Below are positions 1 to 9,254 of a stretch of 64,000 nucleotides of DNA, piece by piece. A program made the translations under genes and the position numbers. Position 1 is the first letter of the stretch. Each line of letters begins with the position of its first letter. Origin of the DNA: Pseudomonas sp. B21-015. GTDB lineage: Bacteria > Pseudomonadota > Gammaproteobacteria > Pseudomonadales > Pseudomonadaceae. The notes beneath the pieces were generated by a model. It made no database searches. It saw only the letters and a program-made list of their open reading frames with translations, and was not told where the DNA came from. The stretch covers positions 4,278,001 to 4,342,000 of the forward strand of contig NZ_CP087196.1 in assembly GCF_024749285.1 (NCBI RefSeq), given 5' to 3'.

Positions 1-25
1 CGTGAAACAGCGCCTCCAGAGCGAT

Positions 26-1246
26 TTAGATCACTTTGGAATGCCTCGGCAACCTAATGGAAATCAGTGCCGCGAATATAACAAATGCGCTGGATATCCA
101 TAAACACGCTCCCAGCCCGAAGACCTGAAAAACCCAGCCAGAGAGCACGGTGCCGATCAGTCGTCCCATGGCGTTGGACATGTAGTAAAAGCCCACGTCC
201 AGCGACACGCCGTCTTCCTTGGCGTAGGACACGATCAGGTAGCTGTGCAGAGAGGAGTTCACCGCGAACAGCGCACCAAAAATCATCAATCCGCCCAACA
301 GCACCCATTGTTGCGATAACCCGGTGTTCAGCCCCAGAGCGATTGCCGCGGGAAAGCCTGCCAAAGCAAGCGCCCAAACAAACGCAGCGCGGCCATCTGG
401 GACATGTCCTCGTTGCTTGCCGGTAATCCGTGGCGCGAACGATTGCACGATGCCGTAGCCAATCACCCAGGCCGCCAGGAATCCACCGACCTTCCAGAAA
501 TCCCAGCCAAAGACACTGCTCAAGTACACCGGTAAAGCCACCACAAACCAGACATCGCGGGCACCGAACAGGAACATTCGTGCTGCCGACAAGATGTTGA
601 TGGCACGGCTCTTGGAGAGGATGTCGCGAAACCTTGGTTTGGCTTTCGCCTTGCCCAGATCCCTTTTTAACAGGATCACGCTACTGAACCAGATCAGCGA
701 AAGAACAGCGGCCATGGCCAGCAACGCCCCTCTGAAGCCGATCAGGGCGAGCAATGCCCCACCGAGAAAGAAACCGACACCCTTGAGGGCATTCTTCGAG
801 CCGGTGAGGACGGCTATCCATTGATAAAGCTTGCCCTGTTGCCCGTCGGGCACCAGCAGTTTGATCGAGCTTTTGGCGCTCATCTTGTTCAGGTCTTTGG
901 CGATCCCCGACAGCGCCTGAGCCCCCATCACCCAAGGGATCGTCAGCCAGGCCACTGGCACTGTCAGCATCAACAGCGCCACAACCTGCATCCCCAGCCC
1001 GATGTTCATGGTTCGGTTCAGCCCCAGACGCGCACCAAGATAACCGCCCACCAGATTGGTGATCACGCCAAAGAGTTCGTAGAACAGGAACAACGCCGCG
1101 ATGTGCAGCGGGCTGTAGCCCAACGCGTGAAAGTGCAGCACCACCAACATGCGCAAGGCACCGTCGGTGAGGGTGAAGGCCCAGTAATTGCCCGTCACGA
1201 GCAGGTACTGCCGCACTGGCGGCGCGAGGGCTGACAAGGCTTTCAT
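26..1246 (-). CDS. arsJ: ArsJ-type MFS exporter of 1-arseno-3-phosphoglycerate
   Basis: Major facilitator family inner-membrane protein of about 406 residues with many hydrophobic segments throughout. It directly follows a GAPDH gene and an ArsR gene on the same strand. That trio is the known ArsJ arrangement, in which a dedicated GAPDH makes the unstable 1-arseno-3-phosphoglycerate from arsenate and ArsJ exports it. The ATG at 1246 is chosen; an in-frame TTG one codon upstream is possible. The gap to the GAPDH stop is about 10 bases, so they are probably co-transcribed. Family assignment rests mainly on context plus the MFS character; other MFS exporters cannot be wholly excluded. Confidence 0.85.
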   Translation of the reverse strand: MKALSALAPPVRQYLLVTGNYWAFTLTDGALRMLVVLHFHALGYSPLHIAALFLFYELFGVITNLVGGYLGARLGLNRTMNIGLGMQVVALLMLTVPVAWLTIPWVMGAQALSGIAKDLNKMSAKSSIKLLVPDGQQGKLYQWIAVLTGSKNALKGVGFFLGGALLALIGFRGALLAMAAVLSLIWFSSVILLKRDLGKAKAKPRFRDILSKSRAINILSAARMFLFGARDVWFVVALPVYLSSVFGWDFWKVGGFLAAWVIGYGIVQSFAPRITGKQRGHVPDGRAAFVWALALAGFPAAIALGLNTGLSQQWVLLGGLMIFGALFAVNSSLHSYLIVSYAKEDGVSLDVGFYYMSNAMGRLIGTVLSGWVFQVFGLGACLWISSAFVIFAALISIRLPRHSKVI

Positions 1247-1255
1247 CAACGCTCC

Positions 1256-2260
1256 TTAAACAGCCAGGCCAACCATTCTGGCCAATTCGACGGTGCGGTT
1301 TGCGTAAGCCCATTCATTGTCGTACCAGGCATAGAGTTTGATCTGGGTGCCGTTGATGACCAGGGTCGACAGCGCATCGATGATCGAGGAGCGCGGGTCG
1401 GTGCGGTAGTCGATGGACACCAGTGGACGCTCCTCGAAACCGAGGATGTCTTTGAGTTCGTTCTCGGACGCATCCTTGAGGAACTGATTCACTTCGCCAA
1501 CCGTGGTGACGCGCTCGACCTCGAACACGCAATCAGTCAGCGAAGCATTGGCCAACGGCACGCGTACGGCGTGACCGTTCAGACGCCCGCGCAGCTCCGG
1601 GAAAATTTCGGCGATGGCGGTGGCCGAGCCGGTGCTGGTCGGGATCAGGCTCATGCCCGAAGCCCGCGCACGGCGCAGATCCTTGTGCGGCTGATCGAGG
1701 ATGCTTTGTGTGTTGGTCAGGTCGTGGATGGTGGTGATCGAACCGTGGCGAATGCCCAGTTTTTCATGGATCACCTTAACCACCGGCGCCAGACAGTTGG
1801 TGGTGCACGAAGCCGCGGTGACGATGCGATGTACGGCCGGTTTGAACAGCTGATGGTTGACGCCCATGACGATGTTCAGCGCGCCCTCTTCTTTCACCGG
1901 AGCGCTGACCACCACGCGCTTGACGCCCTGGTCCAGATAAGCCTGAAGCACCGCGACGGTCTTCATCTTGCCGCTGGCTTCGATCACCAGATCGCAGCCC
2001 GACCAATCGGTATCGGCAATCGCCTTGTTGGCGGTGACCTTGATGCGTTTGCCGTCGATGACAATGCAGTCACCCTCGGCGCTTGCCTGATCATTCCAAC
2101 GGCCATGCACCGAGTCGAAGTTCAGCAAGTGCGCATGCGTCGCCGCGTCGCCTGCCGGGTCGTTGATCTGCACGAACTCAAACTCCGGCCAGCGCCACGC
2201 GGCGCGCAGGGCGAGGCGACCGATGCGGCCAAAACCATTGATGCCCACTTTGATAGTCAT
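1256..2260 (-). CDS. Glyceraldehyde-3-phosphate dehydrogenase of the arsenate-resistance operon
   Basis: Full-length GAPDH of 334 residues. The N-terminal Rossmann motif [13 protein letters not shown] is present, the catalytic cysteine lies in [10 protein letters not shown] (about residue 154), and the C-terminus carries [11 protein letters not shown]. Reaction: oxidative phosphorylation of glyceraldehyde 3-phosphate; with arsenate in place of phosphate it would give the arseno-ester exported by the neighbouring ArsJ. The start is the ATG before [10 protein letters not shown], because the upstream codons in the open frame do not look like GAPDH. Position between arsR and arsJ marks it as the detoxification paralogue, not the glycolytic housekeeping gene. 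Confidence 0.93.
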   Translation of the reverse strand: MTIKVGINGFGRIGRLALRAAWRWPEFEFVQINDPAGDAATHAHLLNFDSVHGRWNDQASAEGDCIVIDGKRIKVTANKAIADTDWSGCDLVIEASGKMKTVAVLQAYLDQGVKRVVVSAPVKEEGALNIVMGVNHQLFKPAVHRIVTAASCTTNCLAPVVKVIHEKLGIRHGSITTIHDLTNTQSILDQPHKDLRRARASGMSLIPTSTGSATAIAEIFPELRGRLNGHAVRVPLANASLTDCVFEVERVTTVGEVNQFLKDASENELKDILGFEERPLVSIDYRTDPRSSIIDALSTLVINGTQIKLYAWYDNEWAYANRTVELARMVGLAV

Positions 2261-2307
2261 GTTGAGGTGCTCTGTTGCTGTTGTCAGGGAGGGTGCTTTG
2301 GAAATCA

Positions 2308-2670
2308 TCAAGCCGGGCAGCAAGCCGCTGCCCGTTCAGGACGGTCGCCCATTTGTTCAAGGCGTTTGGCATCCGGGCTCAGCCAGTGCTTGTTGGCTTC
2401 GAGCACCACGGTCAGCACCTGATGCACCCAGTCAGGAAGATTCGGGTGCAGCCGGTAGTAAACCCACTGGCCTTGCCGACGGTCCGCCAGCAATCCGCCT
2501 GTGCGCAACTGTGCCAGGTGCCGGGAGATTTTGGGCTGGCTCTCATTCAACGCACAGGTCAGCTCGCAGACGCACAGCTCTCCCTCACGGGCGATGAGCA
2601 GCATAATGCGGACCCGGTTGTCGTCAGCCAGGCATTTGAAAACAGTGGTCGGCGTCAGAGGGGCAGCCAT
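2308..2670 (-). CDS. arsR: ArsR-family arsenic-responsive repressor
   Basis: 120-residue winged-helix regulator of the ArsR/SmtB family. The recognition-helix region ([15 protein letters not shown]) follows the metalloid-binding motif ELCVCELT, whose Cys-X-Cys pair in alpha helix 3 is the classical As(III)/Sb(III) site. Two further cysteines lie at the tail (AACCPA). It is the first gene of the leftward arsR-GAPDH-arsJ operon, 47 bases upstream of GAPDH. An imperfect inverted repeat just upstream is a plausible autoregulatory operator. Expected behaviour (family knowledge): repression released by arsenite. Confidence 0.9.
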   Translation of the reverse strand: MAAPLTPTTVFKCLADDNRVRIMLLIAREGELCVCELTCALNESQPKISRHLAQLRTGGLLADRRQGQWVYYRLHPNLPDWVHQVLTVVLEANKHWLSPDAKRLEQMGDRPERAAACCPA

Positions 2671-2716
2671 TTCGGTTCTCGGGGTTTGGGCTTTGCGTCA
2701 CAGTGGAGCGTCAGCT

Positions 2717-2738
2717 TATATGCGTTTCCCCGAATATA
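2717..2738. promoter_or_regulatory. Candidate ArsR operator
   Basis: Inverted repeat with 8-base arms TATATGCG and CGAATATA (one mismatch) and a 6-base spacer, lying 47-68 bases upstream of the arsR start in an AT-rich stretch suited to the operon promoter. The function is inferred from position. Confidence 0.5.
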
Positions 2739-2808
2739 TGTTTTTTCGCATGTACGGTAAAGCACCAGCGGTCAATCGTCGTAAGCGCCAGACTGCCCCG
2801 GACCGCTT

Positions 2809-3558
2809 CTACAACAATATGGGTTGCAGCAGGCAGCGCGCGCCCAACGCATCAATCTGCGGACGACCGAATAGATAACCTTGCCCCCACTCGCTGCCGC
2901 AGGCGGTGGCAAGAGCGCGGTCGGCTTCGGACTCAATCCCTTCGATGATCACGCACGGCGCCAGGGTCTTGCACAGCTGCACCAGGTGGCCAAGGGTCTG
3001 GGCGTTGTTGGTTTCCAGGCGTGCACGCTGGATGTAACCCTGATCAATCTTGACGATGTCCGGCCGGGTCTGGCGAATGAATTCCAGGGTGCCCAGACCC
3101 GCGCCAAAGTCGTCGATGGCCACCCGGCAGCCAAGTTCACGCAAGCACAGAACGAACTCGATCGCCGCCAAGGTGCTGGGCGGTGTGGCGCTTTCGGTGA
3201 TTTCAATCACCAGCCGCGCGGCCACCGAGGGGGCATCACGCAACTGCGCGAAGATCTCCTGCCAGTAGTGGTCGACGATGGCACTTTGCGCAGAGATGTT
3301 GCAGCCCAGTCGCAGGTGCTCGTCCAGCAGCAAGCTGTCGATCACGCCATGCACCACACTGCGGTCGAGCTCACGCATCAGTTGGTGTTTCTCCAGCATC
3401 GCAAAGGGATAGACCCCGTCTCCCAGCGCATCGATATGCCGCAACAGCCCTTCCTGGTACAGCACCCGATTACTGTCGGGCAACCAGACCACCGGCTGAA
3501 ACGCCAGCACCAACCGGCCGAGTGCCAACTCACTGTAAAAGTTTCTGACTCTGTGCAT
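2809..3558 (-). CDS. EAL-domain cyclic-di-GMP phosphodiesterase
   Basis: Stand-alone EAL domain of 249 residues without a visible sensor or membrane segment. The signature is QEGLLR (EGL in place of EAL). Other conserved blocks are CNISAQ (metal-site Asn), EITES, AIDDFGAGLG, VKID, EGIE and GQGYLFGRP, so the metal- and base-binding residues of an active phosphodiesterase appear present. Predicted reaction: c-di-GMP to pGpG in the cytosol. It is transcribed away from the AraC-type gene, with a shared 250-base upstream region. It lies outside the mobile elements. Confidence 0.88.
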   Translation of the reverse strand: MHRVRNFYSELALGRLVLAFQPVVWLPDSNRVLYQEGLLRHIDALGDGVYPFAMLEKHQLMRELDRSVVHGVIDSLLLDEHLRLGCNISAQSAIVDHYWQEIFAQLRDAPSVAARLVIEITESATPPSTLAAIEFVLCLRELGCRVAIDDFGAGLGTLEFIRQTRPDIVKIDQGYIQRARLETNNAQTLGHLVQLCKTLAPCVIIEGIESEADRALATACGSEWGQGYLFGRPQIDALGARCLLQPILL

Positions 3559-3806
3559 GACACATCCGTGGACAAAGCAGCGGCCTGCCGCCGGTTGAGT
3601 GTGACCAGGCCGAGCGGCGCTCCTGCGACTGCAAGGGTTGACTGCCGGCCATAATCCCCCCGCCTCACTGCGTCAGGAAGTGTTCCCGGATACCTTTCGT
3701 TTGTCCTCGGAAACGTGGTTGTCCCGTTAATCGACTGTGGTCATTTGTTTATTGCGATCATGCGCCGCTCGCGCGATATCACTTAGCTATCAGCCCAGGA
3801 AGAACC

Positions 3807-4808
3807 ATGCACAGAATGACTAGCGCCAGTTTTCGGGTGCTTGCCGATGTCTTGACCGACGGAGGTGCAAACGTAGAAGCCTTGCTCAAGCAGTTCGACA
3901 GCAGCGAGGAGGTCTTTGCAAACCCCAAGGGAGTCGGGCTGGAGCTGGTCTATAAGGTGATGGCAGAAGCGGCAAAGCGTACCGGCAATCCGGACATCGG
4001 CCTGCTGGCCTATACCCGGGCGCACCCGGCCAATCTGGAGGTGCTCGGTTATGCAGTGATGTCCTGTGCCACGCTGGGCACTGCCCTGCAACGTCTGGTG
4101 GACTATCATTCACTGATCAGCAACGGCTTTTGCATGTGCCTGGAACGCAAACCCCGGGCGCTGAGGCTGATCGGTTTCGACATCAGCATGGAGCCGTCGC
4201 TGACGCCCCGCCCGTTCATCGACGCTGGTGCCGCGCAAACCCTGGGGCTGGTCCACTGGCTGTTGCCCAAGCACAAACCCCAGCCCCTGGCAGCGACCTT
4301 TACCTACCCCGAACCCGCAGACACCACCCGACTGGAACGCTTGCTGGGCAACAACCTGCTGTTCGACGCGCCGTACAACAGCCTGACGTTCAGCATCGAC
4401 GACTGCTCGATTGCCTTGCCCACCGCCGATCCGGCACTGGATGTCTTGCATGTCGAATACGCTCGCGCGCGTTTGAACGTGCTGCTCAACGACTCGATGA
4501 CCGCGCGGGTTCGGCGGGTGCTGTCCGAACGCTTGGCCCAAGGCGTGCCCAGCGACCTCGACAAAATCGCCCAGGTGGTCGGGGTCAGCGCGCGCAGCCT
4601 GCAACGGCGCCTGAGCAATGAAGACATGCACTTCTCCGCGCTACAGGACGAGGCGCGGCTGATGCTCGCGCACAACTTCCTGCGCAACTCGGTGCGCAGC
4701 GTAAAGTACATCGGCGCGTTGCTGGGTTTTCGCGATCAGAGCAGCTTTCATAAAGCCTGCCTGCGCTGGTTCGGCATGACCCCGGGGCGCTATCGCGAAG
4801 AGTCCTGA
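3807..4808 (+). CDS. AraC-family transcriptional regulator (arabinose-binding-like N-domain)
   Basis: 333 residues. The N-terminal two thirds resemble the ligand-binding domain found in OruR/ArgR-like Pseudomonas AraC regulators. The C-terminal 100 residues carry a double helix-turn-helix: first VSARSLQRRLSNEDMHFSAL, then YIGALLGFRDQSSFHKACL followed by the typical FGMTPGRYR. The start ATG follows a purine-rich AGGAAG. It ends 7 bases before a decayed aldehyde dehydrogenase gene that it may once have controlled. Confidence 0.88.
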   Translation: MHRMTSASFRVLADVLTDGGANVEALLKQFDSSEEVFANPKGVGLELVYKVMAEAAKRTGNPDIGLLAYTRAHPANLEVLGYAVMSCATLGTALQRLVDYHSLISNGFCMCLERKPRALRLIGFDISMEPSLTPRPFIDAGAAQTLGLVHWLLPKHKPQPLAATFTYPEPADTTRLERLLGNNLLFDAPYNSLTFSIDDCSIALPTADPALDVLHVEYARARLNVLLNDSMTARVRRVLSERLAQGVPSDLDKIAQVVGVSARSLQRRLSNEDMHFSALQDEARLMLAHNFLRNSVRSVKYIGALLGFRDQSSFHKACLRWFGMTPGRYREES

Positions 4809-4815
4809 CCCTGCC

Positions 4816-5634
4816 ATGCTGAGCGCCGAACCGACGATGGTCGAGGGTGGCAAGGCACGCATTGAATATCGCCCGCTCGGCCCGATTCTCGCCGTGATGC
4901 CGTGGAACTTCCCGATCTGGCAAGTCCTGCGCGGCGCCGTTCCAGCGCTGGTCGCTGGCAACACCTACGTCCTCAAACATGCACCCAACGTGATGGGCTG
5001 CGCCTATCTGTTGCGGGATGCCTTCAAACACGCTGACTTTCCCGAAAGCGTTTTCGAGGTCATCAATGTCACGCCGGACGGCGTCTCCACGGCAATCGCC
5101 GATCCACGCATCGCAGCGGTGACACTCACCGGCAGCGTCCGGGCCGGCATTGCCATTGGCGCACAGGCCGGTGCGGCCTTGAAAAAGTGTGTGCTGGAAT
5201 TGGATCGTCAAGTTCGCGACACCCTGGAAGAAGGCGCGACATTGCTGATGGGTGGCAAGAAAGCTGAAGGCCCCGGCAACTTTTACGAGCCCACCGTCTT
5301 CGCTGACGTCACCGACCAGATGACCTCATTCAAACAGGAACTGTTTGGCCCGGTGGCCTCCATCATCACCGCACGCGATGCCGCCCATGCGCTGGAGTTG
5401 GCCAATGACAGCGAATTCGGACTCGCTTCAACTATCTACACAGGTAATGTTCAGCTTGCGGAGCAGATGGCTGGTGAACTGGAAACCGGTGGCGTGTTCA
5501 TCAATGGCTACTGCGCGACGGACCCACGTGTCACGTTTGGTGGTGTGAAGAAGAGTGGTTTTGGCCGGGAGCTGTCGCATTTTGGGGTGCGGGAGTTTTG
5601 TAATGCGCAGACGGTTTGGTTGGATCGACGCTGA
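4816..5634 (+). pseudogene. Aldehyde dehydrogenase remnant with internal deletion
   Basis: The open frame (272 residues) matches parts of an NAD(P)-dependent aldehyde dehydrogenase of the succinate-semialdehyde type: PLGPILAVMPWNFPIWQ, the cofactor-site region VTLTGSVRAG, ELFGPVASII and GGVKKSGFGRELSHFG. About 100 N-terminal residues are missing. After VLELD the reading jumps straight to RQVRDTLEEGATLLMGGKK, dropping the block of roughly 85-90 residues that contains the catalytic cysteine. It cannot be an active dehydrogenase. The reading frame stayed open, so the deletion was in frame. Confidence 0.85.
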
Positions 5635-5672
5635 TTGCATCAATAACCAAGGCGTCAAAACCGAGACAAATA

Positions 5673-5707
5673 AAAAGGGTCGCGAGATAAAATCTCGCGA
5701 CCCTTTT
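5673..5707. terminator. Strong bidirectional terminator beside the left att site
   Basis: Perfect 16-bp stem with a 3-base AAA loop, A4 on one side and T4 on the other. It lies just downstream of the tRNA-Pro-like sequence (in tRNA orientation), so it may be the original tRNA-Pro terminator. Confidence 0.85.
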
Positions 5708-5769
5708 GAATTATAGGGGCGGGATGGAGTGATTCGGACACTCGTCCCCCGGCGCCCCATGCTGGGGAC
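5708..5769 (-). repeat. Left att-like site of element 1: diverged tRNA-Pro 3' part
   Basis: Reads as the T-arm, variable region and anticodon-arm part of a tRNA-Pro on the minus strand. It aligns along its length with 20484-20545 (including the flanking TGAATTATA and CTGGGG) with roughly ten mismatches, and with the intact tRNA-Pro at 62801-62877. No 5' half of a tRNA follows, so it is a fragment. Confidence 0.75.
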
Positions 5770-5892
5770 TGGACTAACAGCAGATCGATGCGGTGCCGAT
5801 GCCCACGACCGAGGCTGTTCGTCTGTGTTCTGGTGGCCGATACTCTGAGCTAGCAACTGAAGGCAAGTACTGCCCTGCAGAAAGGTTACTCA

Positions 5893-6099
5893 ATGCTGAA
5901 GAAACAGCTGGAAAGCAAAGCAGCGACTGCGGCTGAAATTGAGCGCTCCATCCAGGCCCTGAACAAAATGGCAGAACGCCTTTGGGGTGATGGCCGGGAA
6001 GCTGAGGCGAAGGCCCTCCTTGATGCGTTGGACGCACTAAACCGGGCGCTTGATCGGATCCGGATTGGAGAGAGTCGAAGGATTTCGACTCTTCATTAA
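5893..6099 (+). CDS. Small helical protein of unknown function
   Basis: 68 residues, charged and almost entirely helix-prone, with an Ala/Glu/Leu heptad-like pattern (ALNKMAERLWGDGREAEAKALLDAL). The ATG follows GAAAGGTTACTCA, an acceptable ribosome site. It is the first gene inside element 1, between the att copy and the muramidase relic. The family is not recognised. Confidence 0.5.
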   Translation: MLKKQLESKAATAAEIERSIQALNKMAERLWGDGREAEAKALLDALDALNRALDRIRIGESRRISTLH

Positions 6100-6153
6100 G
6101 AAACAGGTAAATGCCGGGCACCGGGTTTTAAAACTGGAAAATGGACTTTCACT
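6098..6153 (+). pseudogene. Relic of a muramidase gene like that at 22255-22860
   Basis: Positions 6116-6153 are identical over 38 bases to 22481-22518, inside the T6SS muramidase gene of element 2. Just before, 6098-6110 matches 22361-22373 (AAGAAACAGGTAA). The two matches are separated by 5 bases here and by over 100 bases in the intact gene. The simplest reading is a copy of that gene with an internal deletion and loss of its 3' end. Confidence 0.75.
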
Positions 6154-6381
6154 TCGACCATATGTAAAGCGCACAGAAATGAACTCAGCATCATTTTCAC
6201 TGTCCCTGTCGTTCACAGAAAAAACATTCTGAATATTTGGAAATTTCTGAAACATTTTAGAACGTTTCCTACATCAATTTTTCTGCAGCCTTGTTAGCGT
6301 GCTTGGAAATTTGAGCTTGTTTAGGCTAGGTATGGCCTGGACATCGCGTTTTGCCTCCTCTCTCAGCTTAAGGATAAGCGT
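6154..6381 (+). promoter_or_regulatory. AT-rich leader upstream of the vgrG operon
   Basis: About 230 AT-rich bases without a convincing gene before vgrG. It ends in CTTAAGGATAAGCGT-ATG, giving vgrG an AAGGA ribosome site. The promoter of the four-gene T6SS operon should lie here; no single -35/-10 pair stands out. Confidence 0.4.
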
Positions 6382-8409
6382 ATGTTTGCGCCGGCCAATG
6401 CTGCGCACTTCACGTTACTGATTCCCTCTGTTCGTAACGACTTCAAGGTACTGGCCTTTCACGGCTCTGAAGCTATCAGCAGCTTGTACGCTATCCATGT
6501 TGAACTGGTCAGCGAGTACCCTGATTTCGATCTGGAGAGCTTGCTCAGCCAGTCGGCTTTTCTCCAGTTTGGCCTGAATGGCGAAGGTATACATGGGCGT
6601 ATCGAAGATGTTTTCGTGGGGGAAGCGGGTAAACGCCTGACCCGTTATCACCTGACCTTGGTGCCGGCGCTGCATTACTTGCAGTTCAGCCACAACCAGC
6701 GGATTTTCCAGCACCTGACGGTGCCGCAGATAGTGGCCCAGGTGCTCCAGGGGCATGGTCTTCAGGCTGATGCGTACGCCTTTCATGTCAGCACCAGCCC
6801 AGAGCGCGAATACTGCACTCAATACGGTGAAAACGACTTCGAGTTCATCCAGAGGTTATGCAGTGAAGATGGTGTTTCGTGGCACCACCAACACAGCCAG
6901 GATGGCCACCTGCTCGTATTCACCGACGATCAGACCTATTTCCCCAAGCTGGGGGACACGCCCTATCAGCAAGGCGCTGGACTGGCGGCGGATCATCCGG
7001 TCGTCAGCCAGTTCTCCATGCGCTTCAGCACCCGTACCAGCACGGCCACGCGCCGGGGCTATGATTTACAACGCCCAAGCCTGCTGCTGGAAAGTCGAAT
7101 GGCGGTCGAGGCCACTCCTGCGCTGGAGGATTATCGCTATCCGTTGCTGATCGAAAATGAAAAGCTCGGCAAACAGCTGGCCCGGCAAGCCCTGGAGCGA
7201 CACCGTAGCGACTACCAGTTGGCGGAGGGTAAAAGCGACCAGCCGATCCTGCGCAGTGGCCACTTCTTTACTCTGACCGAGCACCCTCGCAAAGCGTGTA
7301 ACGAGTTGTGGCTGTTGCTCAGCGTGACGCATGCGGGCAAGCAACCTCAGTCACTGGAGGAATCAATCACCAGCGACGTTAAACCCGAAGACGGGTTTAC
7401 CCAAGGTTACCGCAACAGCTTCAGCGCGATTCCCTGGGATGTGTTCTACCGTCCGCCGCTTGTCACGCGTAAGACAGTGTTGGTGAGCCAGACTGCTCGT
7501 GTAACGGGACCTGTGGGCGAAGAAATCTTCTGCGACGATTTTGGGCGAGTCCGCGTCGAGCTGCCCTGGGACCGCGCTGAACTCAACAGCGACAAGAGCA
7601 GTTGCTGGCTGCGAGTGTCGTCCAGTTGGGCGGGAGAAAACTTTGGTGCAGTGACCATCCCGCGGATCGGTATGGAAGTGGTGGTGACCTATTTAGAAGG
7701 CAACCCCGACCTGCCGCTAATTACCGGGTGCGTGGTGAATAAGGTTACCCCCACGCCATATCCCTTGCCGGCGAACAAGACCAGGACCGTGTTGCGCAGC
7801 CACAGCTCGCCCAGTTCAGGTGGTTTTAACGAGCTGATGATCGAGGACCGCGCTGGTCAGGAAAAAGTCTACCTGCGCGCCGAGCGTGACTTCGAACAAC
7901 TAATCCGCAACGACAGCACCAGCCAGATCGACAATGACCGCGCTGAGCAGGTCGGGCGCAACAGCACCAGCCTGATCAAGGGCGATGAAACCCACACCAC
8001 CGACGGTCAACGCAACACCGTGATTGGCGGCAACGAACTGATCTCCATCACCGGCAACAGCAGCACCACGGCGGATGGGACACTGGTGATCAAGGCTGGC
8101 TCGCAGGCCCATGTCACCGCCACCAACGTGGTGATCAATGCCGGTGCAACCCTGACGCTTTCAGCCGGAGGTCAACACATAGTGATCAGTGCCGGTGGCA
8201 TCTTCAGCAGCGTACCCATTGTGTTGGGTGGTGCGCCGGTGCCCGGTATAGCGCCACTACAAGCAACAGAGGCGCTGGCCAGTGAGCTGCCCACCATCAT
8301 CCTCAGTCCGCAATCTCTCGTTTTAGAGACCCAACAAAAAGCGACTGACTACTGCCCGCTCTGCGAGGCTTGTCGCGATGGCCTGTGCAGTATTGGAGAC
8401 AACGCATGA
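6382..8409 (+). CDS. vgrG: VgrG spike protein of a type VI secretion system
   Basis: 675 residues with the VgrG layout: a gp27-like N-terminal part from FTLLIPSVRNDFKVLAFHG, a mid-region FCDDFGRVRVELPWDR (gp5 OB fold) with WLRVSSSWAGENFGAVTIPRIGMEVVVTYLEGNPDLPLITG, and a C-terminal beta-helix needle rich in N/T/G repeats (residues about 490-620). It ends with a short Cys-rich tail (YCPLCEACRDGLC). It should trimerise at the tip of the T6SS tube and carry the effector encoded downstream. It is the first gene of a run of four ATGA-overlapping genes. No T6SS core genes are present, so this is an orphan cargo cluster served by a chromosomal system. Confidence 0.95.
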   Translation: MFAPANAAHFTLLIPSVRNDFKVLAFHGSEAISSLYAIHVELVSEYPDFDLESLLSQSAFLQFGLNGEGIHGRIEDVFVGEAGKRLTRYHLTLVPALHYLQFSHNQRIFQHLTVPQIVAQVLQGHGLQADAYAFHVSTSPEREYCTQYGENDFEFIQRLCSEDGVSWHHQHSQDGHLLVFTDDQTYFPKLGDTPYQQGAGLAADHPVVSQFSMRFSTRTSTATRRGYDLQRPSLLLESRMAVEATPALEDYRYPLLIENEKLGKQLARQALERHRSDYQLAEGKSDQPILRSGHFFTLTEHPRKACNELWLLLSVTHAGKQPQSLEESITSDVKPEDGFTQGYRNSFSAIPWDVFYRPPLVTRKTVLVSQTARVTGPVGEEIFCDDFGRVRVELPWDRAELNSDKSSCWLRVSSSWAGENFGAVTIPRIGMEVVVTYLEGNPDLPLITGCVVNKVTPTPYPLPANKTRTVLRSHSSPSSGGFNELMIEDRAGQEKVYLRAERDFEQLIRNDSTSQIDNDRAEQVGRNSTSLIKGDETHTTDGQRNTVIGGNELISITGNSSTTADGTLVIKAGSQAHVTATNVVINAGATLTLSAGGQHIVISAGGIFSSVPIVLGGAPVPGIAPLQATEALASELPTIILSPQSLVLETQQKATDYCPLCEACRDGLCSIGDNA

Positions 8410-9254
8410 GCACGTTGGAGCAATGGATACACGAACAGTCCGCGACAGGGCGGCGCTTTTACTTGGTGCTGGATTCCCTCGGGCAGCAAGATGAACGCAA
8501 TACGTTGGTCAGCGAGCTGGGAACTCAGCGCTACCGCAACCTGTACATTGGTACTCCAGCTGAGTCGCTGGCGAAAAACGGACCGTACCTGTTTGAGCTC
8601 GATTCGTTTGATATCCCGGCGCTCCGGACGTTGCTCTCGTCGCCAGAGCGCAACTGGGGTTGGCTGGCCAGCGCTGAAAACACTGATCTCGACGTGCTGA
8701 GCGCCCATTGGCGAGAGCGTCTGGTGACGGGTGAGCGCCCCCACCAAGCCGTCTATCGTTTCCACGATAACCGCGTATTGGCACGTGCGCTGGCTTACCT
8801 GCAATCTGAACAGCGTCCAGAGTATCTGGGATCGATGGCCAGCGTCTGTTATTGGCAGGTTGAGCAATGGACGATCACTGACAACCCCGCGCCCAGTCAG
8901 TACCCTCTGCCAACAGACCCCGCCTGGTGTCATACCCCTATGCCCGAAGCCACATTCAAGGGCGTACAGTTCGACAACACGCGGCGTTACCTTATCCGCG
9001 AGCACACCGACAACTTGCTCAGCCTGGCACAGGAGCAGGACATTGATACTTGGCTACGCGGCCAGTTCGACCTGGCGCACACCTGGGGTTGGCAGGAACC
9101 GGACAGCATTCATTTTTTGCTGACGCAAAGCTTGCAGGCGCCGGACTACGCCCCACCAAAAAGCTGGCTACCCCAGCCAAACGAAACCCCGACGATGCAC
9201 TTTGACCGGGTTTATCAGGAAACGCTGTATTGGCAGGGAGATGCCTCCGTATGA
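8406..9254 (+). CDS. DUF4123 T6SS effector-loading adaptor (Tap/TEC type)
   Basis: 282 residues starting at the ATG that overlaps the vgrG stop. The N-terminal half matches the DUF4123 pattern (FYLVLDSLGQQDE...LYIGTPAESLAKNGPYLFEL, then NWGWLASAENTDLDVLSAHWRERL). Members of this family bind a specific effector and help mount it on its cognate VgrG. Position between vgrG and the lipase gene fits that role exactly. The C-terminal third is less conserved and probably gives partner specificity. Confidence 0.88.
   Translation: MSTLEQWIHEQSATGRRFYLVLDSLGQQDERNTLVSELGTQRYRNLYIGTPAESLAKNGPYLFELDSFDIPALRTLLSSPERNWGWLASAENTDLDVLSAHWRERLVTGERPHQAVYRFHDNRVLARALAYLQSEQRPEYLGSMASVCYWQVEQWTITDNPAPSQYPLPTDPAWCHTPMPEATFKGVQFDNTRRYLIREHTDNLLSLAQEQDIDTWLRGQFDLAHTWGWQEPDSIHFLLTQSLQAPDYAPPKSWLPQPNETPTMHFDRVYQETLYWQGDASV

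Noticed and set aside
30..5634. Treating the arsenate genes and EAL/AraC genes as part of element 1
   Set aside because: They lie outside the left att copy and its terminator; no integrase or repeat links them to the element.
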